In this document: piece by piece, positions 35,979 to 46,446 of the stretch
Position numbering within the stretch: the first letter of the stretch is position 1
How the letters are laid out: the number at the start of each line of letters is the position of its first letter
Origin: Geomonas silvestris
Lineage (GTDB): Bacteria; Desulfobacterota; Desulfuromonadia; Geobacterales; Geobacteraceae
Reading direction: 5' to 3'
Length of the DNA: 64,000 nucleotides
Assembly: GCF_014193515.1 (NCBI RefSeq)
Contig: NZ_BLXX01000010.1
Span: 62,001 to 126,000, forward strand
Translations under genes and position numbers: made by a program
Notes under the pieces: model-generated
What the model was told of the DNA's origin: nothing
The model's database searches: none
Seen by the model: only the letters and a program-made list of their open reading frames with translations

Positions 35979-36704
35979 GTGAAAACCGCGCTCAAGCTTC
36001 TTTGTGTAGTGGCGCTCGCCTCCTTGTGGGGGGGGTGTGGCATCGACTGGTTTCCCGCCGTGACTCAATCGCCGAACACGCCCAATGGTTTCACCTTCAC
36101 TTCGAAGATCGGAGTACCGGTTCAGGGAAATATTTCCTCCAATGCTATTGTCGTCAGCGGGTTCGCCAATAACTCCACGGCTGCTTCCTTGAGCGTCTCC
36201 AGCGGCAGTGCCTTCTCGGTCAATGGCGTGCGCGCCACCGGCCTGACCGGAACCGTGAAGAACAACGACACGGTGAAGGTCATCCAGACCGCGGCAAGCC
36301 AGCTGGGGACCACGCAGGTCACCAACATCAACATCGGGACCCGCCCGGGGACCTTCACCACGGTCACCCAGACCATTAACACGCCGATCTTCACGCAGAC
36401 CACCGTTCAACCGTCGCCGTCTTTCACGCAGATAACGACCGGACCCCTCACCGCACTGGACCCGGGGCACACCATCAAGATGAGCGGCCCCGGTACCTTC
36501 TTCTCCGTCACCGACGCCAGCAATAACAACGTGATTGCCTTCACCAGTTCGGCGGCCACGTTCAACGTTTCGAACCTGGCAAGCCATCACCTCCTGCTGC
36601 AGATTCCTACGGGCGCCACCGGAACCACCTCCCTGACCGTCGATGCGACGACCTACGTCATAGAAAACACCTCACCGTTTGGCGTGACAACTCTGCCCCA
36701 ATAG
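35979..36704 (+). CDS. Surface lipoprotein of unknown function, serine/threonine-rich
   Basis: 241 residues from the GTG at 35979, with AGGGG seven bases before it. The signal peptide ends in a lipobox (LWGGC) placing a lipidated cysteine near residue 17. The mature part is rich in Thr, Ser, Asn and Val, with repeated beta-strand patterns and few charged residues, as in surface-exposed beta-sandwich proteins. No domain recognised. Monocistronic, ending before a strong inverted repeat. Confidence 0.75.
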   Translation: MKTALKLLCVVALASLWGGCGIDWFPAVTQSPNTPNGFTFTSKIGVPVQGNISSNAIVVSGFANNSTAASLSVSSGSAFSVNGVRATGLTGTVKNNDTVKVIQTAASQLGTTQVTNINIGTRPGTFTTVTQTINTPIFTQTTVQPSPSFTQITTGPLTALDPGHTIKMSGPGTFFSVTDASNNNVIAFTSSAATFNVSNLASHHLLLQIPTGATGTTSLTVDATTYVIENTSPFGVTTLPQ

Positions 36705-36713
36705 CTTTTCCCC

Positions 36714-36746
36714 GCGAGGTGGCGCCCGTTTTCGGCGCCACCTCGC
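36714..36746 (+). terminator. Strong inverted repeat, probable terminator
   Basis: A perfect 13-bp stem (GCGAGGTGGCGCC / GGCGCCACCTCGC) with a 7-base loop, ten bases after the lipoprotein stop. The T-tract is weak (CGTTTA). Confidence 0.55.
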
Positions 36747-36970
36747 CGTTTAACCACTGCCGTTCACTCTTCTCTGTCTCTGGCTACCTCAGCGCCGTTT
36801 CCCTCTTCCCGGGCTTGCCCGTATCGCTCAGCCCCTCTTCCTCGCCCCTTTGGCGGTTGCCTGCCTGTCACAGTCCGCACTCGTCAGACTGTCAGCTTCT
36901 GCTTGTCCCCCCCAGTTCTCTCTCTGTTCGGCAAGGCGCCTGGCTGACCCTCTCTACAAAAGCCCCTTCA

Positions 36971-36999
36971 TTGACATTGCAGAGCGGTAATGCTATCAA
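36971..36999 (+). promoter_or_regulatory. Sigma-70 promoter of the secreted-protein operon
   Basis: A perfect -35 TTGACA (36971-36976), a 17-base spacer and TATCAA (36994-36999), about 40 bases before the ATG at 37038. Confidence 0.6.
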
Positions 37000-37037
37000 T
37001 AGTTAAAGGTGATTAATGATTTTTCAGGAGGTGGGGT

Positions 37038-37493
37038 ATGAGGATACGCGTAAGACTGGCTCTTATAGTTGGCCTGTTGTCGCTGCTTGTGGTGCCGCTT
37101 GGCTATCGGGCAGTCCTTGCGGCAGAAGAGAAGACGCCGGCCGACCTGACCCGGGAACTCGAGGAAATGCCGGTACTGACCGGGGAGGAATGGCAGACCC
37201 TGCAGCCCGACACCAAGGTGGCCTTCATCTGGGGGGTGGGGCACGTGGTCACCATCGAGGAGAACGTGGTGCAGCGGCACCCCGAACTAAAGCGCCCCGA
37301 CTTCACGGCGAAGCTTGCCGAGGGGCTGCGCGGCGTGCCGATGAGCACCATCATCCAGGCGGTGGACGCCTACTACCGTAACAACCCCGACGACCTCGAC
37401 ATGCCGGTGTTGCGGGTGGTCTGGCGCCAGTTGGTGAAACCGAAGCTGAAAACCGGCATCGCGGACCGGCCCCTTGCCACGAGCCAGCAGTAA
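37038..37493 (+). CDS. Secreted protein of unknown function
   Basis: 151 residues with AGGAGG in front of the start. A signal peptide (residues 1-29, cleaved near VLAAEE) implies periplasmic location. The mature domain is alpha-helical, with a WGVGHVVTIEENV segment and a VDAYYRNNPDD motif reminiscent of Rap1a-like domains, but this is weak. It heads a three-gene unit of small exported proteins. Confidence 0.75.
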   Translation: MRIRVRLALIVGLLSLLVVPLGYRAVLAAEEKTPADLTRELEEMPVLTGEEWQTLQPDTKVAFIWGVGHVVTIEENVVQRHPELKRPDFTAKLAEGLRGVPMSTIIQAVDAYYRNNPDDLDMPVLRVVWRQLVKPKLKTGIADRPLATSQQ

Positions 37494-37523
37494 CTCCGGA
37501 GCGCAAGGTCCAAGGAGGCAACC

Positions 37524-37778
37524 ATGAGAGCAATAAGGGTAGTGACTCTCCTCATTCTGGCCTTGGTGCTGTTCGGCTGCGTCGGCATGTCGAACCGGCA
37601 GCAAGGGACCTTGAGCGGTGGCGCCATCGGAGCCGGTGGCGGTGCCCTTTTAGGGGGGGTCTCCGGCGGGAGCCCCGCCGTTGGAGCGGTGCTGGGCGGA
37701 GCGGCAGGCGCTCTTACCGGCTATATTCTCGGCGACCCCGGCGACCACCGCGGCGGCCGCCGCCACCACGAGCGCTAG
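37524..37778 (+). CDS. Glycine-zipper lipoprotein
   Basis: 84 residues, AAGGAGG before the start. A lipobox (LFGC) lies near residue 19, followed by a glycine-rich segment GGAIGAGGGALLGGVSGGS... typical of glycine-zipper (YMGG/Rick-17kDa-like) outer-membrane lipoproteins, which insert or oligomerise in membranes. It ends in a basic HRGGRRHHER tail. Confidence 0.78.
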   Translation: MRAIRVVTLLILALVLFGCVGMSNRQQGTLSGGAIGAGGGALLGGVSGGSPAVGAVLGGAAGALTGYILGDPGDHRGGRRHHER

Positions 37779-37860
37779 GTACTGAGGTTCGGCAGGCATC
37801 GAGCAGTCCAAACGCCGGATGCAACGAAGGAGCGATTCCGGCACTAAAAGGAGGTACATC

Positions 37861-38553
37861 ATGAAGATCGCGAGAAGCATCGTCGTGACAGCGCTGGCCC
37901 TGGTACTCGTCGGGGCACTGGCTGTTGCTGCCCAGGCCAGAGACAGCGCCAAGGACGTCCGGGACTCCGCAAGCGTACTGCAGACCATCATGAAGATTCC
38001 CGAAAAGGGGATCCCGCCGGTTCTCTTGCGCGACGCGCAGGCCATCGTCATCGTCCCCGACGTCATCAAGGGGGCCTTTATCGTGGGCGGTCGTCACGGC
38101 ACCGGTGTCGTCGTGGTGCGCCAGGAAGGGGGCGGCTGGAGCGACCCGGCCTTCGTGAGCCTGACCGGCGGCAGTATCGGTTGGCAGGTGGGGGGACAGT
38201 CCACCGACGTCATCCTGGTCTTCAAGCACCGCAAGGGTGTGGAGGGGCTTTTAAAGGGTAAGTTCACCCTCGGTGCGGACGCTGCCGTGGCAGCCGGTCC
38301 GGTGGGGCGCAGCGCCGAAGCTGCCACCGACATCATGCTGAAGAGCGAGATCCTCTCCTATTCGCGCAGCCGCGGCCTCTTTGCCGGCGTGTCGCTGGAA
38401 GGTGCCTCTCTGCAGGTGGATGAGGACGCCACCGCGGCCTACTACGGCGGCAGGGCGCGTGCCGCAGACGTCCTTTCCGGTAAGGGAGGGAAGGCGACTT
38501 CCGAGGTGAAACATCTCAAGCAGCTGTTACACCAGTACTCCATCATGAAATAG
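37861..38553 (+). CDS. SYLF (Ysc84-type) lipid-binding secreted protein
   Basis: 230 residues from the ATG at 37861 (AAAGGAGG upstream). A signal peptide to ~25 (VAAQARDS) is followed by a SYLF domain: IPPVLLRDAQAIVIVPDVIKGAF, GGRHGTGVVVVR and a long glycine-rich beta core, ending with an SEILSYSRSRGLFAGVSLEGAS block. SYLF domains bind phosphoinositides in eukaryotes; bacterial copies are periplasmic and of uncertain function. Third gene of the unit. Confidence 0.87.
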   Translation: MKIARSIVVTALALVLVGALAVAAQARDSAKDVRDSASVLQTIMKIPEKGIPPVLLRDAQAIVIVPDVIKGAFIVGGRHGTGVVVVRQEGGGWSDPAFVSLTGGSIGWQVGGQSTDVILVFKHRKGVEGLLKGKFTLGADAAVAAGPVGRSAEAATDIMLKSEILSYSRSRGLFAGVSLEGASLQVDEDATAAYYGGRARAADVLSGKGGKATSEVKHLKQLLHQYSIMK

Positions 38554-38559
38554 GCCCCG

Positions 38560-38587
38560 CGCCGGGAGCGAGGTCACACTCCCGGCG
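38560..38587 (+). terminator. Stem-loop after the SYLF gene
   Basis: CGCCGGGAG and CTCCCGGCG (9 bp) with a 10-base loop, seven bases after the stop. No T-tract, so termination is only likely. Confidence 0.4.
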
Positions 38588-38793
38588 TTCCCACCCATCC
38601 CACGCAGCAGGAGCGCCGGTCGGAAAAAAATCTCCAGTGGTTCCGGTGCCGTACCGATACCTTAACAGTGAGATCTTGCCCGAAGCCGCTGATCCTGCTA
38701 CATTGTTGTCGCCTGCCGGCCAGAAAACCGCCCGGAGCACCCCAGAAAGCCCGTGTGATGTGTCCTCCCGCTCGCTGCAAAGGAATCGCCTGC

Positions 38794-39585
38794 ATGACCT
38801 ACCCGAGATGTCTTGGCACCACCCTCACCACCTGCAAGCTCTGGCTGCTCGTTGCCGTCGTTGCGCTAACCGCCCTGGGGCCTCTGCCGGCCCGGGCCCA
38901 GGGAGCCGCGCCGGCTCCTCCCCGCGAGCCGGCCAAGGCCTCCACCGCGGCCCCTTCCCGGGAACCCGCGCGAGTCTTCGCACCCGCCGGTCGCGCCAAC
39001 TTCATCGTCTCCGGGCTGGACACCCTCTCAAGCTCCGCGGTGGAGATCTTCACCCTCGCCTTGTCCGGGAAGATGGACCGGGTGCCCAAAAAGCTCGAAC
39101 AGCTCAAGAAGAATGCCGCCGCCTTCGACTACCTCCAGGACGAGGGGAACAGCATTCTGCTGCCGCGCCTGGGACGCACCATCGGGGAGCTGGACGCCGC
39201 GGTTCAGACCAAGAACCGCCTGGACACCATGCGTTACTCGAACCGGATAACCCTGATCGCGGCCACGGTCGCGGTCCCCTTCAAACCGGTCATCCCCACC
39301 GAACTGCTGCTGCTTGACTACAACGGCCGGGAGCTGGAGATCTGGAGCGAGGTGAGAAAGCTCGAAAAGCTCTCGACCGTGGTGATCCGCATGCACCTCG
39401 CCTGGCAGACCCTGATGCCCAAGCTGGTGGAACAGAACAGCCTCAAGGAGCTGCGTCGCTTCTCCGACCTGATGGGGCACCTCGAGCTCGCCAAGGCCCC
39501 CGAAGAGTACGCCAAGCTCTCGCGCCAGGTGCTGGTGGAGACCGAGGCGATGAAGTCGATTTTCAGCAAACCCGCCCCCAAGTAG
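38794..39585 (+). CDS. Exported protein of unknown function
   Basis: 263 residues from the ATG at 38794 (AAGGA nine bases before; frames further upstream lack a site). A signal peptide (to ~42, ARAQ) is followed by an Ala/Pro-rich linker and a helical domain without cysteines. It contains an LDTLSSSAVEIFTLALSGKM segment and ends NAKPAPK-like. No family recognised; probably periplasmic. A GTAGCCGCC/GGCGGCTAC hairpin overlaps the stop. Confidence 0.7.
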   Translation: MTYPRCLGTTLTTCKLWLLVAVVALTALGPLPARAQGAAPAPPREPAKASTAAPSREPARVFAPAGRANFIVSGLDTLSSSAVEIFTLALSGKMDRVPKKLEQLKKNAAAFDYLQDEGNSILLPRLGRTIGELDAAVQTKNRLDTMRYSNRITLIAATVAVPFKPVIPTELLLLDYNGRELEIWSEVRKLEKLSTVVIRMHLAWQTLMPKLVEQNSLKELRRFSDLMGHLELAKAPEEYAKLSRQVLVETEAMKSIFSKPAPK

Positions 39586-39888
39586 CCGCCCCGGCGGCTA
39601 CCTCCCCCGGCTCCGTTTTCTTAAGCTCCCGGTTACCCTCTGTCACCCTTCCGCACTGTCAGATAAATCTTTCATTTTTAAACCTCTGCCGCGGTATCAA
39701 TTCAAGTTTGCTCACGATCCGACCGAGAAGTTAGTAAGAGTTCCTCTGTTACTCGTCAAGAAGGTGAGCCGGACTCTTTGTGGCTGCGCGCAGCCGGGTA
39801 CTCTTCCAAAGGCGCACCGGGTTGCTGCACGACAGATACGGGCGCAGGACCTGCCACATGCAGTACGACTATCGGTTTTAGGGGCACC

Positions 39889-40481
39889 ATGACAGGTACG
39901 CCATCACTTACCGCGAGGAGACCGGGAACCGCAGTATCCCGGCGCCGGCCCGTGCGCGCGCTAACCCGCGCCCTGCTGGTGCTGGTCGGGGTGCTGCTCG
40001 GTTTCCCTGCCCTCTTGGGGGCGGCGGGAAATTCGGAGTACCAGGTGAAGGCCGCCTTTCTCTACAACTTCATGAAGTTCGTGGAGTGGCCCGGCGACAG
40101 CCTCAACGCGGCCGGGACCATCACCCTGGGGATCCTGGGGAAGGACCCGTTCGGCGAGGCGATCGAGGAGGTGCGCGGTAAGACCGCCAAAGGGCGGAGC
40201 ATCGCCGTGGTGCACCTGCGCACCCCGGAGGAGGCCCGGGAGTGCGACCTGCTCTTTGTCTGCGCCTCGGAAAAGGGGCGTTTCGCCCAGATCCTCAAGG
40301 CGGTGCAGAACTACCGGGTGCTCACCGTCGCCGACCAGGAGGGGTTCTGCCAGGCAGGCGGCATGATCAACCTGGTCTCGGTGAAAAACAGGGTCGGCTT
40401 CGAGGTGAACGTGGCTGCCGCCACCCGGGCCCGCCTGAGGATCAGCTCCCAACTGCTCAAGTTGGCAAGGCAGGTAGTGGA

Positions 40482-40485
<4 letters not shown>
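39889..40485 (+). CDS. YfiR-family periplasmic protein
   Basis: 198 residues from the ATG at 39889. A basic N-terminus and hydrophobic signal (~22-45) precede a YfiR (DUF4154) domain: [18 protein letters not shown] near its start, followed by the alternating strand pattern and an [19 protein letters not shown] block. YfiR in Pseudomonas is the periplasmic repressor of the diguanylate cyclase YfiN. It has a conserved cysteine pair ([11 protein letters not shown]) and a third cysteine (FCQAGG). Its stop overlaps the start of a hybrid histidine kinase, so the two are almost certainly partners. Confidence 0.87.
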
Positions 40486-42943
<2,458 letters not shown>

Positions 42944-42947
<4 letters not shown>

Positions 42948-43894
42948 TCGGAGAGTTCCTCCGCGCTGAAGCCGAGCCGGCTCACCTCCTCGACGAGGCG
43001 CACCCCGGTTGCGTCAAAGACCCGCTCTTTTACCAGGCGCGCCAGCTCAAGCACGTCCCGCGCGCTGGCCCCCCCGGTGTTGATCAGGTAGTTGGCGTGC
43101 ACCCCGCTCACCTGGGCGCCGCCCACCCGGAGGTTGCGCAGCCCCGCCTGGTCGATGAGCCAACCCGCCGGTAGTCGCCCCTCTCGGGCGCGGACCCCCT
43201 GTTCGGACTCGAAGCGCGCCACCAGGTCGCGGTCCGCCACGCTCGGGTTGGTGAAGTAGGAGCCCACGCTCCGCTCGCAGTCCAACCGGCGCGCGGCCCG
43301 CTTGGCGAGGGTCGCGGTCACCCGCTCCCTGAGCTCGCCGACCGGCGCGGGAGTAAGGCTCAGCCGGGTCTCGAGCACCACCAGGATGGGGTTCCGCTTG
43401 AAGCGGCTGTCGCGGTAGCCGAAGCGGCACTCCTCGCCGCTTAAGGTACGCTCTTCCAGGGTCTCCGCGTCGAGGACCCGTACCGAGGCGCAGGCCTCTG
43501 CCAGCGAGCCGCCGTAGGCCCCCGCGTTCCCCCGCACCGCCCCGCCGACAAGCCCCGGTATCCCCGCCAGCGTCTCCACCCCTGCCAACCCCCACTCCGC
43601 GCAACGCCGTACCAGCCCGGTGAGTTCCACCCCCGCCTCGACCACGACCTCCGCGCCCTCCCGGCGCAGGCCCCGCCCGGTACTCCTCAGTGCCACCCCG
43701 GGGAAACCGGCGTCGCTCACCAAGAGGTTGCTCCCCCCTCCCATGAGGAAGAAGGGGAGCCCCTGGTGGCGGGCGAAGTCGAGCGCCTCGCGCAGCTCCT
43801 GGGTGTTGGCCACCTCGGCGTAGAAGCGGGCGGCCCCGCCGATGCCGAAGGTGGTTAGTGGGGCGAGCGGGATCTCTTCTCTAAGGGTGATCAT
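42944..43894 (-). CDS. murB: UDP-N-acetylenolpyruvoylglucosamine reductase
   Basis: 316 residues from the ATG at 43894. MurB reduces enolpyruvyl-UDP-GlcNAc to UDP-MurNAc with NADPH and FAD. The FAD-domain motifs are clear: [41 protein letters not shown], and the catalytic region GSYFTNP with its serine. It ends converging on the kinase gene with a four-base overlap of stops. Confidence 0.95.
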
Positions 43895-43960
43895 GGCTAC
43901 TACCTTAACAGGTAAAGGCCCGAAGGCAAAGCGCTTTTCCGGCAGCCGGCGCCAGGCGCA

Positions 43961-43992
43961 AAAAAGCCCCGCTTTTTCGGGCGGGGCTTTTC
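43961..43992 (-). terminator. Intrinsic terminator of the NamZ-like gene
   Basis: GCCCCGC and GCGGGGC with flanking A/T pairs; on the minus strand it is followed by a run of T residues (43965-43961). It lies 22 bases after the stop at 44014. Confidence 0.75.
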
Positions 43993-44013
43993 GAGCCTGC
44001 GGGCGACCCTCGG

Positions 44014-45270
44014 CTAGGGGGCCTGCCCCTCTTCGTAGAGCAGGTACCCCTGGCGCTCCTTGCGGAAGCGCTGCACGGAGGCGCCCCAGCGGGCGCTCAC
44101 CGCGGCGGCCGGGGTCCCGGCCACTACCCCCTGGCGCAGCTCGGCCGAGCCGGCCATGTCGTCGAACCCGGGGCGAAACAGCACCCGGCGCGCCGGTTCC
44201 GGCAGCGTGCCGTACAGGGCGCAGAGCACCGCCACCCCCGCCTGTACCGGGGTCACCCGGTGGGGATCGCTGATCTCGATGCGCACCCCCCCCAGCTCGC
44301 GGTTCTTGTACTTGGGGGCGCTCGACTTCCCGGGGAGGCTCACCGGGGTGAAGCGGACCGGTTCGAAATGCAGCCCGGCCAGTTGCTCGGCGTTTAGGCG
44401 CTGCGCCAAGAGCTGCGGGTCGATCCCCGGCCACCCCACCATCTGGAAGGGGGCCTCGCTGCCGCGCCCCTCAGAGGCGCTGGTCCCCTCCAAAAGCCCG
44501 ATCCCCGGGTAGAGGAGCGCCGAGGCGAAGCTCGCCAGGTTCGGGCTGGTGGCCACCCAGGCAAGCCCGGTGTCCGGCCAGCGCATCCAGCGCTGCCACC
44601 CCTGCATGCGCACCACGCTCAATTCGAGGTGCTCCAGCCCAGGGAGCATCACCTCTCCCTTGATCATGAGCGCCAGTTCCCCGACGGTCATGCCGTGGGC
44701 GATGGGGATCGGGTAGAGGGAGGTGAAGCTCGCCGGGAGCTCGCGGCGCACGAAGCCGGCCACGTCGTCGCCGCCCAGGGGGTTGGGGCGGTCCAGGACC
44801 CAGAAGGGGATTCCCGCCCGCGCCGCCGCCTGCATGGCGAGCCCCATGGTGGAGATGTAGGTGTAGAAGCGCACCCCCACGTCCTGGATGTCGAACACCA
44901 CGAGGTCGATCCCCTTGAGGTCGGCCGGCTGCGGCTGCTTCACGGCGCCGTAGAGGCTCTTCACCGGGATGCCGCGCACGCTCGAGTCGCTCAGCTTGAC
45001 GCCGTCCTCGGCGCTGCCGGTAAGGCCGTGCTCGGGGGTGAAGACCAGGGCCGGCTGCACCCCCTGGCGGGCCATGAGTTCGATGAGGTGCACCCCCTCC
45101 ACCTGGGCGGAGTGGTTGGTGATGAGGGCGAAGTGTTTTCCCTTGAGCGCCGCGAAGCCCCCCTCGGCGAGGAGCTCAGCACCGGTTTTCACCACGGCGG
45201 CGCCGGAAGGGGCGGGAAGGACCAGGATGAAAAGGAGCAGGAACAGGAACAGCATGGTGCCACGTTGCAC
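44014..45270 (-). CDS. NamZ-type (DUF1343) exo-beta-N-acetylmuramidase
   Basis: 418 residues from the GTG at 45270, chosen because AAGGCGG lies six bases upstream; the ATG at 45255 has no site. A signal peptide (MLFLFLLLFILVLPAPSGAA) marks it as exported. The DUF1343 motifs are intact: LITNHSA, FTPEHGLTG, SLYG, LVVFDIQDVGVRFYTYISTM, LDRPNPLGG and a C-terminal IEISDP. NamZ releases MurNAc from peptidoglycan fragments, i.e. cell-wall recycling; it is beside murB but separately terminated. Confidence 0.87.
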   Translation of the reverse strand: MQRGTMLFLFLLLFILVLPAPSGAAVVKTGAELLAEGGFAALKGKHFALITNHSAQVEGVHLIELMARQGVQPALVFTPEHGLTGSAEDGVKLSDSSVRGIPVKSLYGAVKQPQPADLKGIDLVVFDIQDVGVRFYTYISTMGLAMQAAARAGIPFWVLDRPNPLGGDDVAGFVRRELPASFTSLYPIPIAHGMTVGELALMIKGEVMLPGLEHLELSVVRMQGWQRWMRWPDTGLAWVATSPNLASFASALLYPGIGLLEGTSASEGRGSEAPFQMVGWPGIDPQLLAQRLNAEQLAGLHFEPVRFTPVSLPGKSSAPKYKNRELGGVRIEISDPHRVTPVQAGVAVLCALYGTLPEPARRVLFRPGFDDMAGSAELRQGVVAGTPAAAVSARWGASVQRFRKERQGYLLYEEGQAP

Positions 45271-45546
45271 AGGTAACCGCCTTCGTTGGTGGAAAGTTTT
45301 TGTCAGCTTAGCTTCAAAGATACGCTGGATCAAGGATTTATTTGCAATGTAGATACTATTTCGCGCGGAGTTCATACAGTAATTTCCCCTCAAAGACAGA
45401 CTTCCGATCAATCTTTACTAAAGCTTTTCTGAGATATGCCGATTAAGGTATGCAAACTTCAGGTTAAGAGAGCTGACAGCGTAACTCCCTGAAAGAGAAA
45501 AACTGTTAAGGCTTCTAAATATCCGCGCTGTTCCAGACCGCCCAGC
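45271..45546. other. Intergenic region between divergent genes
   Basis: About 275 A/T-richer bases between the divergent NamZ-like and binding-protein genes. Promoters for both must lie here, but no clear -35/-10 pair or sigma-54 site was found. Confidence 0.4.
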
Positions 45547-45575
45547 CGCTGTAGGTCAATTCCGACCATACAGCG
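45547..45575 (+). promoter_or_regulatory. Inverted repeat in the leader of the binding-protein gene
   Basis: CGCTGTAGGTC and GACC(A)TACAGCG pair with one bulge around a 6-base loop, about 40 bases before the ATG at 45616. It may be an operator or a 5'-leader hairpin. Confidence 0.45.
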
Positions 45576-45615
45576 TGTATCGGGCCTTTTATCAAAAGCT
45601 AAAGGGGGAAGTAGC

Positions 45616-46371
45616 ATGAAAAAGATGATCGTGGCGTTGGCAGCACTGTGTCTGGTCCAGGCCGGGGTGGCGGGGGCCGAGGAGATCAAGGTCGGCGGCG
45701 GGGGGGCTCCCCTGGACGGCGCCTTGCGACCGGTCAAACCTTACTTCGAAAAGGCCACCGGCATCGCCATCAACCTCAACTTCTCCAGCGCGACCCTATC
45801 TTTCAAGCAGCTCATCGCCGGCGAGCTGGACGCCGCCACCGCCGGCGTTGCCTACCCGGACCTGCTGACCGCCATGAAGAACGAGAAGCTCGAGGTCCCG
45901 GACCCGTCCGCCTACCAGGCGACCATGCTCGGGGTGAGCAAGATCTTTACGGTGGTGCACAAGGAGAATCCGGTCGGCAAGCTCTCCAAGGAGCAGCTGC
46001 AGGGGATCTTCACCGGCAAGATCGTGAACTGGAAAGAGGTGGGGGGGAGCGACGCGCCGATCATCGTGGTGCTTTCCAAAATCAACCCGGCGACCAACGC
46101 CGCCTACCGCAAACTCGCCCTGAACGACCAGCCGTTTTTGGCCGACGTGCTCGACGCGGGGCGCTTCGAAGACGTGCGCGACAAGGTGGCCTCCACCCCC
46201 GAATCGATCGCCTTCGGGCCGACCAGCATGCTCGACACCTCGGTCAAGACCGTCGAGACCCCGGAGTTCTCGCGCCCGGTCAACCTGATCACCAAGGGGA
46301 AACCGAGCGCCAAACTGCAAAAGCTCATCGACTACATAAAGGGCGAGGGGAACAAGTACCTCAAGCTGTAA
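45616..46371 (+). CDS. PstS-like periplasmic substrate-binding protein
   Basis: 251 residues. Signal peptide 1-21 (GVAGA), then a type II periplasmic-binding fold like PstS: GGGGAPLDGALRPVKPYFEKATGI near the start, KLSKEQLQGIFTGKIVNWKEVGG in the middle (the common PstS-like signature) and a GPTSMLD segment. No transporter genes are adjacent; instead a chemoreceptor follows 75 bases downstream. It may present phosphate or another anion to that receptor. Confidence 0.85.
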   Translation: MKKMIVALAALCLVQAGVAGAEEIKVGGGGAPLDGALRPVKPYFEKATGIAINLNFSSATLSFKQLIAGELDAATAGVAYPDLLTAMKNEKLEVPDPSAYQATMLGVSKIFTVVHKENPVGKLSKEQLQGIFTGKIVNWKEVGGSDAPIIVVLSKINPATNAAYRKLALNDQPFLADVLDAGRFEDVRDKVASTPESIAFGPTSMLDTSVKTVETPEFSRPVNLITKGKPSAKLQKLIDYIKGEGNKYLKL

Positions 46372-46446
46372 ACCGCACCCAAGCGTACCACGGGGGTCTG
46401 CGGGCCCCCGACATCCTTGCCGCCCAAGGTCTGGAGTACTAAAGCA

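Noticed and set aside
36719-37006. 95-residue plus-strand frame after the lipoprotein
   Set aside because: Begins inside the terminator inverted repeat and runs through the promoter of the next operon.
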